A stretch of 64,000 nucleotides of DNA from Stenopsyche tienmushanensis (Eukaryota; Arthropoda; Insecta; Trichoptera; Stenopsychidae), in assembly GCA_008973525.1 (NCBI GenBank), contig WACJ01000106.1, positions 558,001-622,000 on the forward strand, written 5' to 3'. The translations under genes were made by a program, and so were the position numbers. The notes beneath the pieces are model-generated. The model worked only from the letters and a program-made list of their open reading frames with translations, did no database searches and was not told the origin of the DNA. Shown here in pieces: positions 32,445-44,609 of the stretch (position 1 is the stretch's first letter; the number at the start of each line of letters is the position of its first letter).

Positions 32445-34961
32445 TGAACAAATAAATGTATCGCGGGAGCCACAAAATTTAGATGAGAATTTAGAGGAAA
32501 ACGAAGATAAGTCTTATTTGGTGGAACGAGCGTCGATACCCGTGGAAGAGCGAGCGTTAGATCACGTCGAAAGCAGCCTAGAGCATCAAGTTTGTATCCT
32601 GTGTAATAAAGCGCGCAAGAGTCGCAAAGGCCGTCGAGAAAAACTTCACTTGGCGCATAAAATCGACACGCTCAATAGATTAAAATCTAAAGCTTTGGCA
32701 GTCAACAATATTGTTTTATACGAGGTCATCGAAAGTGCTCGTCTGAGAGAAGAACACATTTTCTATCACGGCTCCTGTAAAAATCAACTCGAAAGCACGA
32801 GCAAATCGATCTTCATGTCAAACACGCCACCGAACGATTGGTATAAGAAGCGCGATTTGAATGCGATCGTATTGAACAAAGTATGCAATTTCATCGAAGA
32901 AAACGTCATACGAAATAATAACTGTTATTTATTCAGTTTTGTTATGACGCTGTACAACAATAGCTTACAACGCGAGTACAGCAAAGTTGAAAGTTTATCA
33001 GAAGCCGCCGCATTTCGCTCCAGTCGCTTGGAAGAATATTTAAATAATATATTTAAAAATAAAATCAATATTGTTACTATCAATAAGAAAAAACTAGTAA
33101 AACCGCACGGTGCCGATTTATTGCCAGACGATTTTGAGATGCTTGAAAAGCGCGATATAATAGAACGTGCGGCTCTTATTTTAAGAGAAGAAATAAGATC
33201 AATTCAATGCAATAAATTGCCAGATAATATAACGGATAACAATTTAATTGCTGGAGAATGTCCCGAAGTTCCAAGAATTTTAGATGATTTTTATATCTCT
33301 TTATTATGCGGTTCCAATTATAAGCGTAAGCGCAGCTCCGGCTGTCAGAGATTAGCAAAATCATTGGGTCATGATCTGATTTATGGCGTCACAAATGGGG
33401 AAATTAAACCCTCTAAACATATTACTTTAGGCCTTGCGTTAAAAGGTTTAACTAACGGCAAAAAAGTCATCAATATAATTAATCGATACGGACATTGCTG
33501 CAGCTACAGGATGCTTGAAGAATTGGAAACGGAGTCAACTTTAGCAGCTTGTAAACAAACCGATATATGTCCGGAGGATATTATTCGCACATCAAATTTA
33601 TGTACAGGAATAGCCTGGAATACTTTTGAACGATTTGTTGATACAACTTCAGGTAAAGACATCGTCGGTATAATTTTTCAAGATGTTTTAGATTCAGAGA
33701 ATAATAATCATACTCTTGAAAATGCACGCACAGACAACATGGTCGATATTCCTGACAATATGTTGATTGATAACGATAATACTCGGGAAACAGAATGTTC
33801 GTCAGCCAATGCTATGACAACGACGAAAAGAAGCTGCGATTTAGTGACGTTGGATTTGCAACCGGTCGCAAAAAAAAGATTAACGACTCAGTATTCGCTA
33901 CCTGCAAATCGTCCCGCAACTCCATTAAATATCGACTCTTTTAAACACGTAAATTTTGCCTGGATGCTTTCTCATGCGTTACAAATTCCGAAAACACCCA
34001 TGTGGATCGGATATAACAGCTCAATTCGTAGAGATACATCCTGCAAAACAAAAAATGTCTCATTTGACGACAACAAATTCGTCACGTACGTATACAACAG
34101 CCGTAAAAGAAACGATGCAGCAGAGTATGCAAGCGGCTAATGAATGCGGCCAAAAATACATGCAGGTAACATACGATTTGACGAATGCGAAAATCGCTAT
34201 GCAGATACAAGCGAACGAAAACGACGAAGAACTGAACTTCGCTCATCTTTTTGTGCATTTAGGCAGTTTTCACATCCAGCTCGCGTATTTCAAAGCCGTA
34301 GGCGAATTTATAGACAATAACGGTATCACGAACATAATGTCCGATGGCGGAATTCTGGCCGGACGTTCAATAAACGGGTTCATTCAAGGAAAACATTTCA
34401 ATCGCTGTAAGAGACTGCATCCGATGGTTACGCTGGCAATACAAATTTTGCATTTTGAAAGCTTTTTAAACGCGGAGAGCGATCTACGATCGACCGAAAT
34501 TAAAAACTGTTTAGCGGATTTTACAAAGGAAAAGTCGGAGAAACCGATGTTGCGAGAGCGCGTATTAATTGAATTATTTACGAAGTATGAAGCGTATAAA
34601 AAAGACACTCTTGAAGGCAAACACGGAAAAACGCCTCGGTATTACATGACTTATGTTCAATTGATCGATTATTTCCTTATGTTAAGTTTGAGCGTAAGAA
34701 CGGGAGATTTTGATTTGTTTATGTGTGTTTTGCCCAAAATTGCAAATTTATTTTTTATATTCAATCTGCAAAATTACTCGAGATGCTTGATAAAGTATCA
34801 TGACAATTTATCGAAAGTCAACAATACACATCCAGGACTGCTGGATGATTTCAAGAGGGGATCTTTCGGTATCAAAAGAACTGATAATCCCTGCTCCAGG
34901 CAGCCCGTAGATCTAACGCTTGAGCAGACCGTAAATGCTGATGCGGCAAACAAATTGTCAG

Positions 34962-35921
34962 GTAATTAAATTTACGAGGGTAGTCCCAGCTCGATACACT
35001 TTTCCCCAGCGACATTCAACAGCGTTTTACTCTACGATGCTAGCTACGCCAGATGCCAGACGCCGGGTCGCCAGATCTCTGTGCCCCATGGGCCCCTCAC
35101 ATGGTCCACGATCGGTACAGTGCATGGGCAATCCGTGCGATTCGACAGCCCAAGTCCCATAAGGTGAGCATTAAAATGGCGGTGTCCTGTCAAAAACTGT
35201 GTCGTCCAATGACCATCCGAAAAACAAAAAGAGATGGTGTTCCTTCGGGGACTCAGACCACCTTTCCTGCCATGCCCGGGTGGCCGCGCTCATTGCCCAC
35301 TTCTTGAAGGCATCCTTATCCTCCAGCTCTCTGGGTTGGTCCTCCACCAGTGAGTTCAGTCCCACTGAGAGCGACGTCCCACACATTAACAGCGACATCT
35401 TATATCTATCTACAGGTGCAATGTGTTATTTTAACAGCGCCATCTCTTGTGGCCCTGTGGAGACATCGCCTTCCATCCAAAATGCTCAACATTCACAACC
35501 CGCCGATTCTGACACCAATGTAACATTAAGACGGATTAGATAATTTCGTTTTGCAATGAGTTTGTAATCATTCTGTAGCGTCCGATCGTAAGACATTCTT
35601 TCGTCATGTCAGCGATCTGAAAAGCGGACCAGTTGGAAACACAGACATTGTGGCCACTCTAATAATCTAATAACAATGAATACCAATATGAAATATAATA
35701 GATATAGGATTCAGAGTTCCATATGGTGTACTAAATACATATCATGGTAGCGCGTGGCTGTTTTTTATTTAGATTTTTTTTAAAAAGAATAACGTCTATA
35801 CGTCAGATCGGATAATTCTGGGACTACCTTCGTACATCGAATATCATCATAAAAATCAATTGAAAAAGAAAAATCTTTTTTACATACATAAAATTTCATA
35901 TCACTATTTATATATTTACAG
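34962..35921. other. Intron of the Academ-like gene with antisense LINE scrap
   Basis: Bounded by G|GTAATT and TTTACAG|GT in phase 1. On the minus strand about 35400-35170 reads AMSAATRAWQERWSESPKEHH, which resembles the RNase H-distal tail of insect non-LTR retrotransposons (low certainty). A copy of the GCGGACC dispersed repeat lies at about 35580-35660. Confidence 0.45.
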
Positions 35922-37994
35922 GTATTTCGTGTGCCACAAATTCCTCAGAATTGGATCGACAACGGTGGTGTAAAGGCCGCAGTATCCGCACAAAAATAAT
36001 TAGCTACGTCATGGAAGAAACTGGTTTGAGAACAAAACAAGACGTAACGGCAGATTTACACGAAAATAGAATACGAAAGAGTCGTTCGCAGCTTCAAAAA
36101 TTGATACGCATCATTAAAGAAAGTGTTAATCCTTTTGATGGTACCTTAGACGAGGATTTAGTATTTAATATATCTAACGGTCAAGCGGCAGACGATAACG
36201 TCGCTGATTTTTTGCTCAATGTCGAGAAAAAAGGAGAAGAGTTGCGAAACACGTTTATTAACGAATGCACCCTAGATGAAGATAGATTTGATCGTAGTTT
36301 GAAAATTAATAAAATCAATAATTTTGCATCGTTACGGAGCAAAAACATAGTTTTGCAACGAGACTTATTCGGACAAATTCTAGGCATTGCTCTTGATAAA
36401 CAATTAGATATTCGGGAGGTTTTAACGTATCCTTTGACACCCATCCCATTTTCTCTATGTCATCCCGATGGAAGTATTTGCAAAACTGAAAAAGGCGCTT
36501 TACTTAAATTACTAGAAAAGGAAATGGATAGCAACTTGCCACACAAAGCAAATGTGCGAATTTATGATGGATTTTTCTTTTTACATTTGATGAAAGAAAT
36601 ACCGGCTACGTATGATAGCATATCTATGATATTACTACAAATGTTTTTGAGCGACGACGCACAGTACGTTATTATAGTATTCGACACTTATAAGTCGCCT
36701 TCGATCAAGGATAAGGAGCACGCTTTGAGAGGAATCAACAGAGGTCGTAAGATTGAGATACGGGGATCGTCGACGAGTCCGTCTGATTTTTCAGCCGAAT
36801 TGAAAAACGTCACGTTTAAAGAGGACTTGATCGAGTATCTTTTAATCAGCTGGGAGCGCAAAGAAATGGCACCGTATTTTGGCAATAAAATAGTGTACGT
36901 TAATCATAATGAATGTTATAAATACCAAGTCATCAACGATGAAGTTGTTAAAATCGTGGAGCAAAGTCAATCGTGTTCGTTACACGAAGAAGCCGATAGC
37001 AAGATGATTTATCACGTTTGTAACTTTGAGGAGATGCAACCGCCTTATAACGTTGTGCTAAGATGCGCGGATACCGACGTATTGGTCATAATGTTGGGTA
37101 ATATGAAGTTTGTACAACAACAAGTGGAAGTTTGGATGGAAGTAGGCGTCGGTAAATCGCAAAGAATTATCAACGTAAGCAAATTGTATGAATCGTTAGG
37201 GTCGCGTGTATGCGATGCCCTGCCTGCGTTCCATGCGCTGACCGGCTGCGATTTCAATCCGGCTTTCGTCCGAATGGGGAAAAAGCGTCCGTTTATTCTG
37301 TTGAGGGACTCTGATAAATACGTGGACGCTTTAACAAATTTGAGTGCTTATCCCGAATTGCAACTGATGAAGTGTTCGAAGCCGTGGAAGAATTTGTATG
37401 TCGAGCGTACTGGTTACAAAAGTATCAACGACGTCAACGAAATTAGATCGGTCGTGTTTTCGAAAGCGTGCGATGCTACGAACGATGAAATCTTTTGTCG
37501 AAAAGTGAAGCGTTTTGATGCGTCTGCTATGCCAGCCTTGTCGATCGGAGCTCCGAGAGCATGTACGCAGGACGGCGTACATTTCACAAATTTGGAGCAA
37601 CGCTCATTTGAAAGAGCTTACGAATTTATCTCCCCTCGATTGTGGATGGAAAGTCGATGAGAATGAAAAATATTGTTTTAATTGGTTTAGCGGGCGACCA
37701 ATTGCCCCAGTCTATTGATGATATTACGTTTGATCAACGCGACGATAAAGATTCAGGTACGTTTATTCGCATTTTAATTTATATCTGCGTAATATAATAA
37801 TTTTTAGTTATTTATTATTATTTGCAAACACAGAAACGCTGGACGAATTTGCTGAAATTTTTACCGATGACAATCGTGCTAGATTTTTGAAAGAAAACGA
37901 CGGTGTTTACTACGACAAAGACTGCGAGGATGAAGATAGCGATGAAGATGAAGAAAGCGACGAGGAATCGAATATCAGTAGCGATGACGAATGA

Positions 37995-39169
37995 CGAAAA
38001 TAATCAATAATAAAGATTTATTTTTTATACGCTTAATTTTTAATCGTAATGTCATTATTCTCATTTATATGATCAATAACTACTATAATTTATTCCCAGT
38101 TTTTAAACCGTATCCTAGGTTCGTGTTATTTAATATTATTATGGCTAATATTTATACTAACGCCATTGTATTATCATTGATCAATTATTCATTGTAATGC
38201 AAATTGACTGATGAACCCGAATCCTCATTTTTCTAAACTTTAAAAGCATCGTCAAGTCACCGACTTTGATATTTACTGTGAACTTTAATCCTTTGAATCT
38301 CCTATTTTATATAAATAGTCGGTGCCTCGATGATGCATAAGCATTCCCTTTTCGTAAATCACACATAAAGCATTCCCTAATTATTATATATAAAATATTT
38401 CATTATCGTCGTTTACTCATAAAACTTATCAACATTTGCTCAATTTATTCCCTAGGATCTCTTTTAGATATATCTTACGACGGCATTTAGACTGGGTCAC
38501 TGTCGTAATTGTGTATTAATATAATTATTATATTAAATAAATGACTTGAAGAACAATTATAGCTTTTAAATATTCAACCAGAACATTCTTTAAATCAAGG
38601 GTGTCAAACTCACAGCCCTCAATGATATTTTTTTCGTTTTCAGAGCTCTAAAATTACAAAATTTGTAACATTTCAACCTCAACTATAGTCAATAAAGGCA
38701 ATAGTTATGAATATTCAATTTTTTCCGGTTTTAAAATCACTTAAATATTGGGTATTGAATCACCATAGCTCTCGGGTGTTTTTAAAGGTAAGTAAAGGAA
38801 AAGTTAACAAACTGAGCACGTTCAAGGTCATTTAAAATTCAAAAAAGGAAACAAAAATTAAATTACTAATTTCTTTCAAATCAACCAAATTTTGTTTAGG
38901 AGCTTAATTTTATATAGCATTTTATTCGGTAGCGCGGTCCCTATCTCGACGCTATAGAAGGGTTAATTATTTTTATTTAATATTATTTTTATGCATGAGT
39001 TTTAATTTTTTCAAACATATATTATTTGTGTACCAGAAGGCACTCTTAAATTTTATAAAGAGGCGGATGTGATTTTTAAGGATTTAATAAAAAAGCGGAT
39101 GTGATTTTTAAGGCGTAAATATAAATTTTGTTGTGTTGTATTGTAAAAATTGTAATATTTAAATCCGTT
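37995..39169. other. Intergenic; Tigger right-end scrap and upstream homology of unit 6
   Basis: At 38941-38966 is ATCTCGACGCTATAGAAGGGTT, the right terminal repeat of the Tigger family seen complete at 44396-44417. From about 38970 the upstream homology shared by the units begins (TTTTTTCAAACATATATTATTTG). I see no gene in 37995-38900. Confidence 0.5.
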
Positions 39170-39367
39170 CGTATCATCGAAGGTCAATGGCCGTATTTTG
39201 ATTTGTTAGGGCCAATAATTTGTTTGACGTTTGTGTACATGGTTGCTGGAGTTTTACTATCGACAGATTGGCGAGATTGTTGTTTTTAAAGTATTCTCGA
39301 CCCAAACTGTATTTCTGATGCTTAATTAATATATAGTAATAAATTTATTAATATTTATATTTAAATA
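39170..39367 (+). promoter_or_regulatory. Conserved upstream block and leader of unit 6
   Basis: ATCATCGAAGGTCAATGG, TTTGTTAGGGCCAATAATTT and GTTTGACGTTTGTG at 39173-39236, then the AT-rich leader ending AAATAATG. Confidence 0.6.
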
Positions 39368-40137
39368 ATGCCTAAACGAGTTGTTAAAAAGAAAGTCCCG
39401 GGCACGGAAAATAATAAAAGATTAAAGAAGAGTCGTAAGGAAAATGCTAACCTGACGGAATGCCCCCCATGTGAAGGGGTACGTTTTTCTGAAATATACA
39501 ATTAATAAAATTAATGCATAATAAAATAAAATTATTCTATTTTTTCAAGGTGTTTATTAGCATTAAATCATCACCCAAGTATTACAATTCAGATATGGAA
39601 GATGCTTATGGAATTGACAATGTCGCTAAAATTATAAAGAAAGAACCCGCTTCGTCAGATGACGTTGATAATGTCGTTAAAACAATAAAGAAAGAACACG
39701 CTCCAGACGAAAAAATATTACCCGATGAGGGTCAATCAGAAATTGAGGTCGTCTATGAAATCGACAATATTGCTAAGATCGTAAAAAATGAACCCGTTAT
39801 GTCGGAAGAATTCAAGAATAATTTCGACGCCAATGAATACTCCCAGTCAAATGATGAATTTTCATGCGAAGAGGTATGTTTTTATGCATTTTAAGGACTT
39901 ATATACATACGTTATGCATCTTATATATGTATATCTGATGTAGGGATTTCAGACGGTGCCCGTCCGTCAAATATCAGGCTTGGCAAAACATAGAAAAAAC
40001 GGCACAAAGCAGAATCCACGGAAAAAGTCGAACACCGGCAAAGAACATGCGATAATTCAGGCGAATTCAACTACTGATAAGGCCAAAATTGTACCAACCA
40101 CTTCTACAACAGCGAATGATTTTTCTACCACTGCCGA
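39368..40137 (+). CDS. Unit 6: Sp-like family N-terminal exons
   Basis: Exons: 39368-39478, 39550-39873 and 39953-40137, all open with GT-AG borders. Exon 1 is basic (RLKKSRKEN). The fused exon 2/3 has [21 protein letters not shown] and IVKNEPVMSE. Exon 4 (TKQNPRKKSN) has no Buttonhead box and ends NDFSTTA plus GA|GTAAGT, phase 2. This tail resembles the end of the Academ-like first exon of unit 5 (NDLATFA, GA|GTAAGT). If unspliced, the frame ends immediately at TAA, so a short protein of about 206 residues is also possible. Downstream, Tigger-type insertions have landed, and I cannot find the original C-terminal exon. Confidence 0.75.
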
Positions 40138-40211
40138 GTAAGTCATCGCATATTTACATAGACGTCACGATTTAAGCGTTTTATCGCGTTTCACTCTCGT
40201 TTTATATAGAT

Positions 40212-41457
40212 ACGGTAAACTCTCGATTATCCGCGTGCGGATTATCTGTGCTGACTGAATTACAACAGTCATCTCGCAGACACATTTTAGACTATTAAAA
40301 AAAGGGGTTTGGACGATTCATGCTGGTTCTGACTGGAGCTGCTTTACACCGGAATAATTAATCTATTATTATATCCAATGCCAATCAATTGTCCTGATGA
40401 GTCTACATTTAACAAAAATGGAAGGAGTAGACTACGAAGTTCATTGTAGAATCCTACTTCCGCATATTTGGTGCCAAGACTGTTTGAATGCGTAGGGACC
40501 AGCCATTAGATCTGTGTGTCCAACACGTTCTGAAGCGGAACCTCTGACACATCGCAGGAGAACTTCCCGATCGGCCTCCATGCCCAGACATGACCATAAT
40601 ACCTGATGAGATAGATAGATGCTTTGAATAGTCCGTATCCCTTGACGAACTGAGAAGTCCAATAACATGGAACAACCCAACGACACGACAAACGATATTT
40701 AATGGAGCTTAAAAACTTGTATAAATGTCTTCCAACTTTCTTGCAATGCAGTGTTACACGCAACAAGTGTTTTTAGTGATTTCAAATCGGATTCTAAACA
40801 GGGTTCGAGGTCATCCAGAAGGGATGTGTCAATGCAATTGTTGTCAACAAAAATCTGTGATCAATTCACAAACTCAGAACCTAGCGTCTTAAAATCTAGC
40901 GACAATAGACCAACCAGAACAGGCAGACCCGCAGTCGAAACAGCCCTCGAAAGAGCCCCTCTCTGTCCGGCACAGAGCATCCGCCGTAGCATTAAATTAA
41001 TGCCACAGTGCTTGGCTCAATCACAATTTAAATGATCCAGGTTTTAAACGCGCGGATGATGCACATATCACATCTTTTGTTTTCCGAGAGACTACAAACG
41101 AAGAAGATACCAGCGTTGAAACATTGCTAGATTATGCTGAACAAAGAGGATTTGAACGTAATGATGTAATAGATTTAAGAAAAATTCAAAGTGGTATTGA
41201 GAATTTGTTTAAAAAATCTCAATAAAAAGCAAACATTGCAGATTTTTTTAAAAATACATGTATATAAAGTCGACCCTCCTATAGTCACGGGGCATTAAAA
41301 TTGTTCATTATAGGAGGGACTGCCGCAAAAAAGCAGCGATTATATGAGGAAAAAGTAACTATAAAAATGTTGATTATAGCAGGGTCAACTGTATATATAC
41401 GCATATTTTGATAACGCTTACTCCCCAGCATTAGCCCCGGATAATCGAGAGTAGACT
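40212..41457 (+). mobile_element. Decayed pogo/Tigger-type element
   Basis: The ends are CGGTAAACTCTCGATTATCC on the left and, reversed, CAGTCTACTCTCGATTATCC on the right, the terminal-repeat type of pogo/Tigger elements. Near 41045-41245 a sense stretch reads like the transposase C terminus (LLDYAEQRGFER, LRKIQSGIENLFKKSQ, ending near IADFF). The DNA-binding and catalytic parts are not recognisable. Confidence 0.7.
41267..41391. mobile_element. Small Tigger-type MITE nested in the previous element
   Basis: About 125 bases with inverted ends AAGTCGACCCTCCTATAG and, reversed, CAGTTGACCCTGCTATAA, flanked by TA on both sides. Confidence 0.7.
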
Positions 41458-41589
41458 GTGTATACACGAAACATTCGCTCCGCGTTATAGTTGCTTCTTG
41501 GATGTACTATATTTACTTTAATTGCTCATTGTCGGTCTATATTTGTAAACCGGGCAACTCTTTGTCTCATTGCAATACGATATGAATTA

Positions 41590-43557
41590 CAGTCGACCCT
41601 TCTATAGCGTTCGCTTCAATGGGGTTTTTTCCTATAGCGTTTGCGGCGGTCTTTTCGTATAGCGGTCCCTTATAAGGCGTACATTTTACAAAACGGAATA
41701 TTTTCAAGGTCGCTAAACGTTTTTGGTGAATCGCGGGCGCACTGCTGCGGAAGAAGAATCCAGGGATATTCGTCGGAATACAGTAAGAAAATATTTTTCT
41801 ACTTGCATAGCCATTGAACAAATTACGATCAAGTAAATCGATGCGCACGTTTTTTTAGACCCGTCTGTCAATGAACGTTTCTATTACGTCCCGTCAATGA
41901 AAGCGGTCTAATTAGTTTAATGAGATGATTAGTTCTCTGGCTTAAATTCTTATAAACTACTAGTGATTATCTGGCATGCGTTGCAATGCCACGTCTCGCA
42001 TAACAAACAATATTTTTACTATGCCTATGTTATTCCCGCAGGTGTAAACGATAAGTTGACGAAGTTTTATCGCAATCGGATGAACGGTATGGCAACGCAT
42101 TAAATACAGACAAACAAACATTGATTTTTATATCCAATATATTGTTGAAAAAAGCTGCATCCATAACGTTAACATCTCCCTTGTGCTTGTAAATAACATT
42201 ACTTGCGGCTTTTGGGCTTCGTCGTCTGGCCAGACTATCTTATTGACAGAAGGGTTAACGCATTATGTATACACGTTTCAAGAGTTTTCAATCGTTCATT
42301 ATTTATTGATCTTAATTATAATATTATTTAATAACATAATAAAGCCGCTGTAACAATAATTCCGTGAGCGTCGATTTCTTTGATTTGTAATTAAATACTT
42401 CATGGTTTTTAAATTTTATTGAATTTATCCTTCCACACTGTGAAAGAAAATGATCAAATTATTTATGGATTTATTTTTATTTCTTAGCCATGTTGTCTAA
42501 CGGACCGAAGAAAATACAGAAAAGGAAACGTATATCGCTGGAACAAAAAGCACAAATTTTGGAACGCATAAAATGCGGAGAAAAGATCAATAAAATATCT
42601 GAAGAATTGCATCTGAGTAGGTCAACAATTTCTGGCATTCAAAAAAGGGAAGATAAAATACGAAAGAGGATCTCCATCGGATCGTCGGCCAGCATAAATC
42701 AAACTGCGCGTATAAAAAATAATCTATTAGCTAGGACGGAAAACAGTTTAATGAAATGGATTGAAAATGGTCGTCAGACGGATCTACCGCTGGATGGACA
42801 TCTGATTAAAAAAAAAGCAATCAAAGTGTTCGAGTATTTAAAAGCGAAAGAGGACGATTCCAGGGAAACGTTTGTCGCCAGCAATGGATGGTTCGAAGGG
42901 TTTAAGAGACGTTTTTCTTTGAACAACGCCAAAAGACGGGGCGAACGCTCTTCGGCCGATAATAACGACGCGGAATCGAATAAAGAATATTTGGTACCGC
43001 TGGTCGACGAAAAGGGTAATAATATTAGCGAAGAGAGCTCAGAGATAGTTCCTAACGAACACTACGAATGTTTGACTTTGGAAAAATTAAACGAAGGATT
43101 GCAATTGTTTAAAGCGTTAGAAACGCATTTTACTCAACACGATTGTTCAGCGGAGCGATTGGCCGAGTTTAAACAAAAATTAGAAATATGCCGAGCCCCG
43201 TATTATGAAATTCGAGAAAAAATGCAGGCGGAGGTTGGTTCCGATAATAAAGAAATTAGTCCAGTTAATAATCAGAGAGACGACGAAACTGAGCAAACGG
43301 TATTAAAAAAATCTCCATGGAAAGTGTTATTAATCGATAGTGATAGTAATTAAATGTTTACCTTTTTTTTTATTATAAATTTTAATTTTATATTAATATG
43401 TAAGCTAAAATAAAACATATTCCCTGAAAATGTTTTATAATTTATATTTACCTTTTTATTATTTATTCATCATATGCTAACGCATTTTAAAAAATTATCT
43501 AAAAAAAGGACAGCTGTCAGTCTTCTGATAAGAATTATTTTTTGTCCATATTATATA
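41590..43557 (+). mobile_element. Tigger element, left part with coding region
   Basis: Left terminal repeat CAGTCGACCCTTCTATAGCG at 41590 with TA before it. It contains the open frame at 42490-43353. Its own right end is not clear; the next Tigger-type element starts at 43558. Positions 41985-42150 carry a copy of the dispersed repeat with ACAAACATTGATTTTTATATC. Confidence 0.65.
42490..43353 (+). CDS. Tigger-derived protein with DNA-binding domains but no catalytic domain
   Basis: The frame encodes 287 residues. An N-terminal CENP-B/pogo-type helix-turn-helix (RKRISLEQKAQILERI, ISEELHLSRSTIS) is followed by the second CENP-B-type DNA-binding domain (LMKWIENGRQTDLPLDGHLI, FVASNGWFEGFKRRFSL). 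At about residue 155, where the related gene at 59.7 kb enters its DDE domain, this one passes straight into the C-terminal tail (LTLEKLNEGLQLFKALETHF). The frame is open. It starts two bases after an acceptor-like TTTCTTAG, which would be out of frame with unit 6, so I treat it as an independent start. Likely a nuclear DNA-binding protein. Confidence 0.75.
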   Translation: MLSNGPKKIQKRKRISLEQKAQILERIKCGEKINKISEELHLSRSTISGIQKREDKIRKRISIGSSASINQTARIKNNLLARTENSLMKWIENGRQTDLPLDGHLIKKKAIKVFEYLKAKEDDSRETFVASNGWFEGFKRRFSLNNAKRRGERSSADNNDAESNKEYLVPLVDEKGNNISEESSEIVPNEHYECLTLEKLNEGLQLFKALETHFTQHDCSAERLAEFKQKLEICRAPYYEIREKMQAEVGSDNKEISPVNNQRDDETEQTVLKKSPWKVLLIDSDSN

Positions 43558-44417
43558 CAGTCAACCCTTCTATAGAGTTTTTTCCCTATAGTATTTGCGA
43601 CGGTCTTTTCGTATAGCGATTCCTTCTATAGGATATTCTATTTGTATAGCCATGGTACAAATTATGATCAAGTAAATTCATAGTCATGTTGTTTAGTAGA
43701 CCCGAGGAAAGACTGAAAAGTAAGCTTATTTCGCTAGAACAAACATCACACATTTTGGAACCTATAAAATGCAGAAAAATAATGCGGAGAAATGAAGAAT
43801 TGAATATGAGTAGGTCTAAAATTAAATAAAAACTGTCATGTTGAATTCCCCTGGCTTGCCTGTTGCGAATGAAATAGACCAGGCAAAATACGTAAGGTCA
43901 GTGCGCGTTAGTTATGTATAAGGTCATCTAATATATAAAAATGAATTGGGTTTTGTTCGTTCAAAATGCGCTGCCATACCGTTCATTGGATTGCAATAAA
44001 ACTTCGTGCACTTATCGTTAAAGATTCTGCGAGTAACATAGGCATAGTCTAATTTATAAAAATTAATGTTTGTTCGTATTTAATACGCTGCCATACCATT
44101 CATTCTATTGCAATAAAAATTTGCCAACTTATTGTCTGTACTTTCTCAAATAATATAGGTATAGTACAATTAACTTACAGTAGATTTTATATATAAAAAT
44201 CAATGTTTGTATGTTTGTTCATATTTATAATAAAACCAACAAACAATATTTTTAGAATTATTACTTATGTGGCGGCAACGCGCCGGGTATCGGCTTCCTT
44301 CAGATCACAAAATACAATTAAAAAAACCTAAGCCCAAATTTTGTATGGATGCCTAATCTTCTATAATGATTTTTTCTATGCACGGTACCTATCTCGACGC
44401 TATAGAAGGGTTGACTG
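43558..44417. mobile_element. Internally deleted Tigger element with TA flanks
   Basis: The ends are CAGTCAACCCTTCTATAG and, reversed, CAGTCAACCCTTCTATAGCG, with TA at 43556-43557 and 44418-44419. Positions 43687-43828 repeat the first codons of the 42490 gene in broken form. Positions about 43925-44290 hold the dispersed repeat with GTTCGTATTTAATACGCTGCC. Confidence 0.75.
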
Positions 44418-44500
44418 TAATAGATGAATATTCCTCGTTTACGGCAAATAACTTTATTATATTTTGTGCTACAATGAAATCAAATTAAACAGACCCTCGG

Positions 44501-44533
44501 GGTCTGTTATGGTCCCTTGGGCCATAACAGACC
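44501..44533. repeat. 12-bp inverted repeat upstream of an open frame
   Basis: GGTCTGTTATGG and CCATAACAGACC flank about 9 bases, overlapping a second small palindrome (CAGACCC, GGGTCTG). This may be the edge of an element. Confidence 0.5.
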
Positions 44534-44609
44534 AGGGAGCTGTTTCCGCCTCTGGGTAACTGTTTTTATATATGTTTATCATTGTTTTAGATACGCATAT
44601 CTTGTGAGA

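Larger units (their letters stand above)
29777..37994 (+). pseudogene. Academ-like transposon gene, downstream exons of unit 5
   Basis: Exons: 29777-30145 (Cys/His head: CFVCHKK, HSECYKRF), 32445 to 34961, 35922 to about 37755, and 37834-37994. The donor and acceptor phases of all four fit. The first exon is open back to its acceptor (CTTTACAG) and continues the phase-2 frame of unit 5 exon 4. Exon 2 has a second Cys/His cluster (VCILCNKARK, FYHGSC). The third region has motifs like an XPG/FEN-type nuclease fold (HEEADSKM, RCADTDVLVIML, FHALTGCDF). The tail is acidic. This layout fits the repetitive animal family related to Academ transposons; the assignment is from memory and tentative. The frame shifts near 34040-34100 and twice near 37630-37690, so the copy looks inactive unless these are sequence errors. 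Confidence 0.6.

Noticed and set aside
35053..35543. Overlapping open frames in the Academ-like intron
   Set aside because: Sense frames match nothing I know; the only recognisable signal is an antisense LINE-like scrap, noted in the intron entry.
34384..37600. Minus-strand open frames opposite the Academ-like exons
   Set aside because: Shadows of the coding strand; no start context or domain.
40441..41035. Minus-strand and plus-strand open frames in the decayed pogo element
   Set aside because: They lie in repeat debris and contradict the readable sense transposase tail at 41045-41245.
42471..42490. Splicing of unit 6 exon 4 into the Tigger-derived gene at 42488
   Set aside because: The acceptor TTTCTTAG would put the Tigger sequence out of phase and hit a stop within a few codons, so I do not claim a unit 6 fusion.
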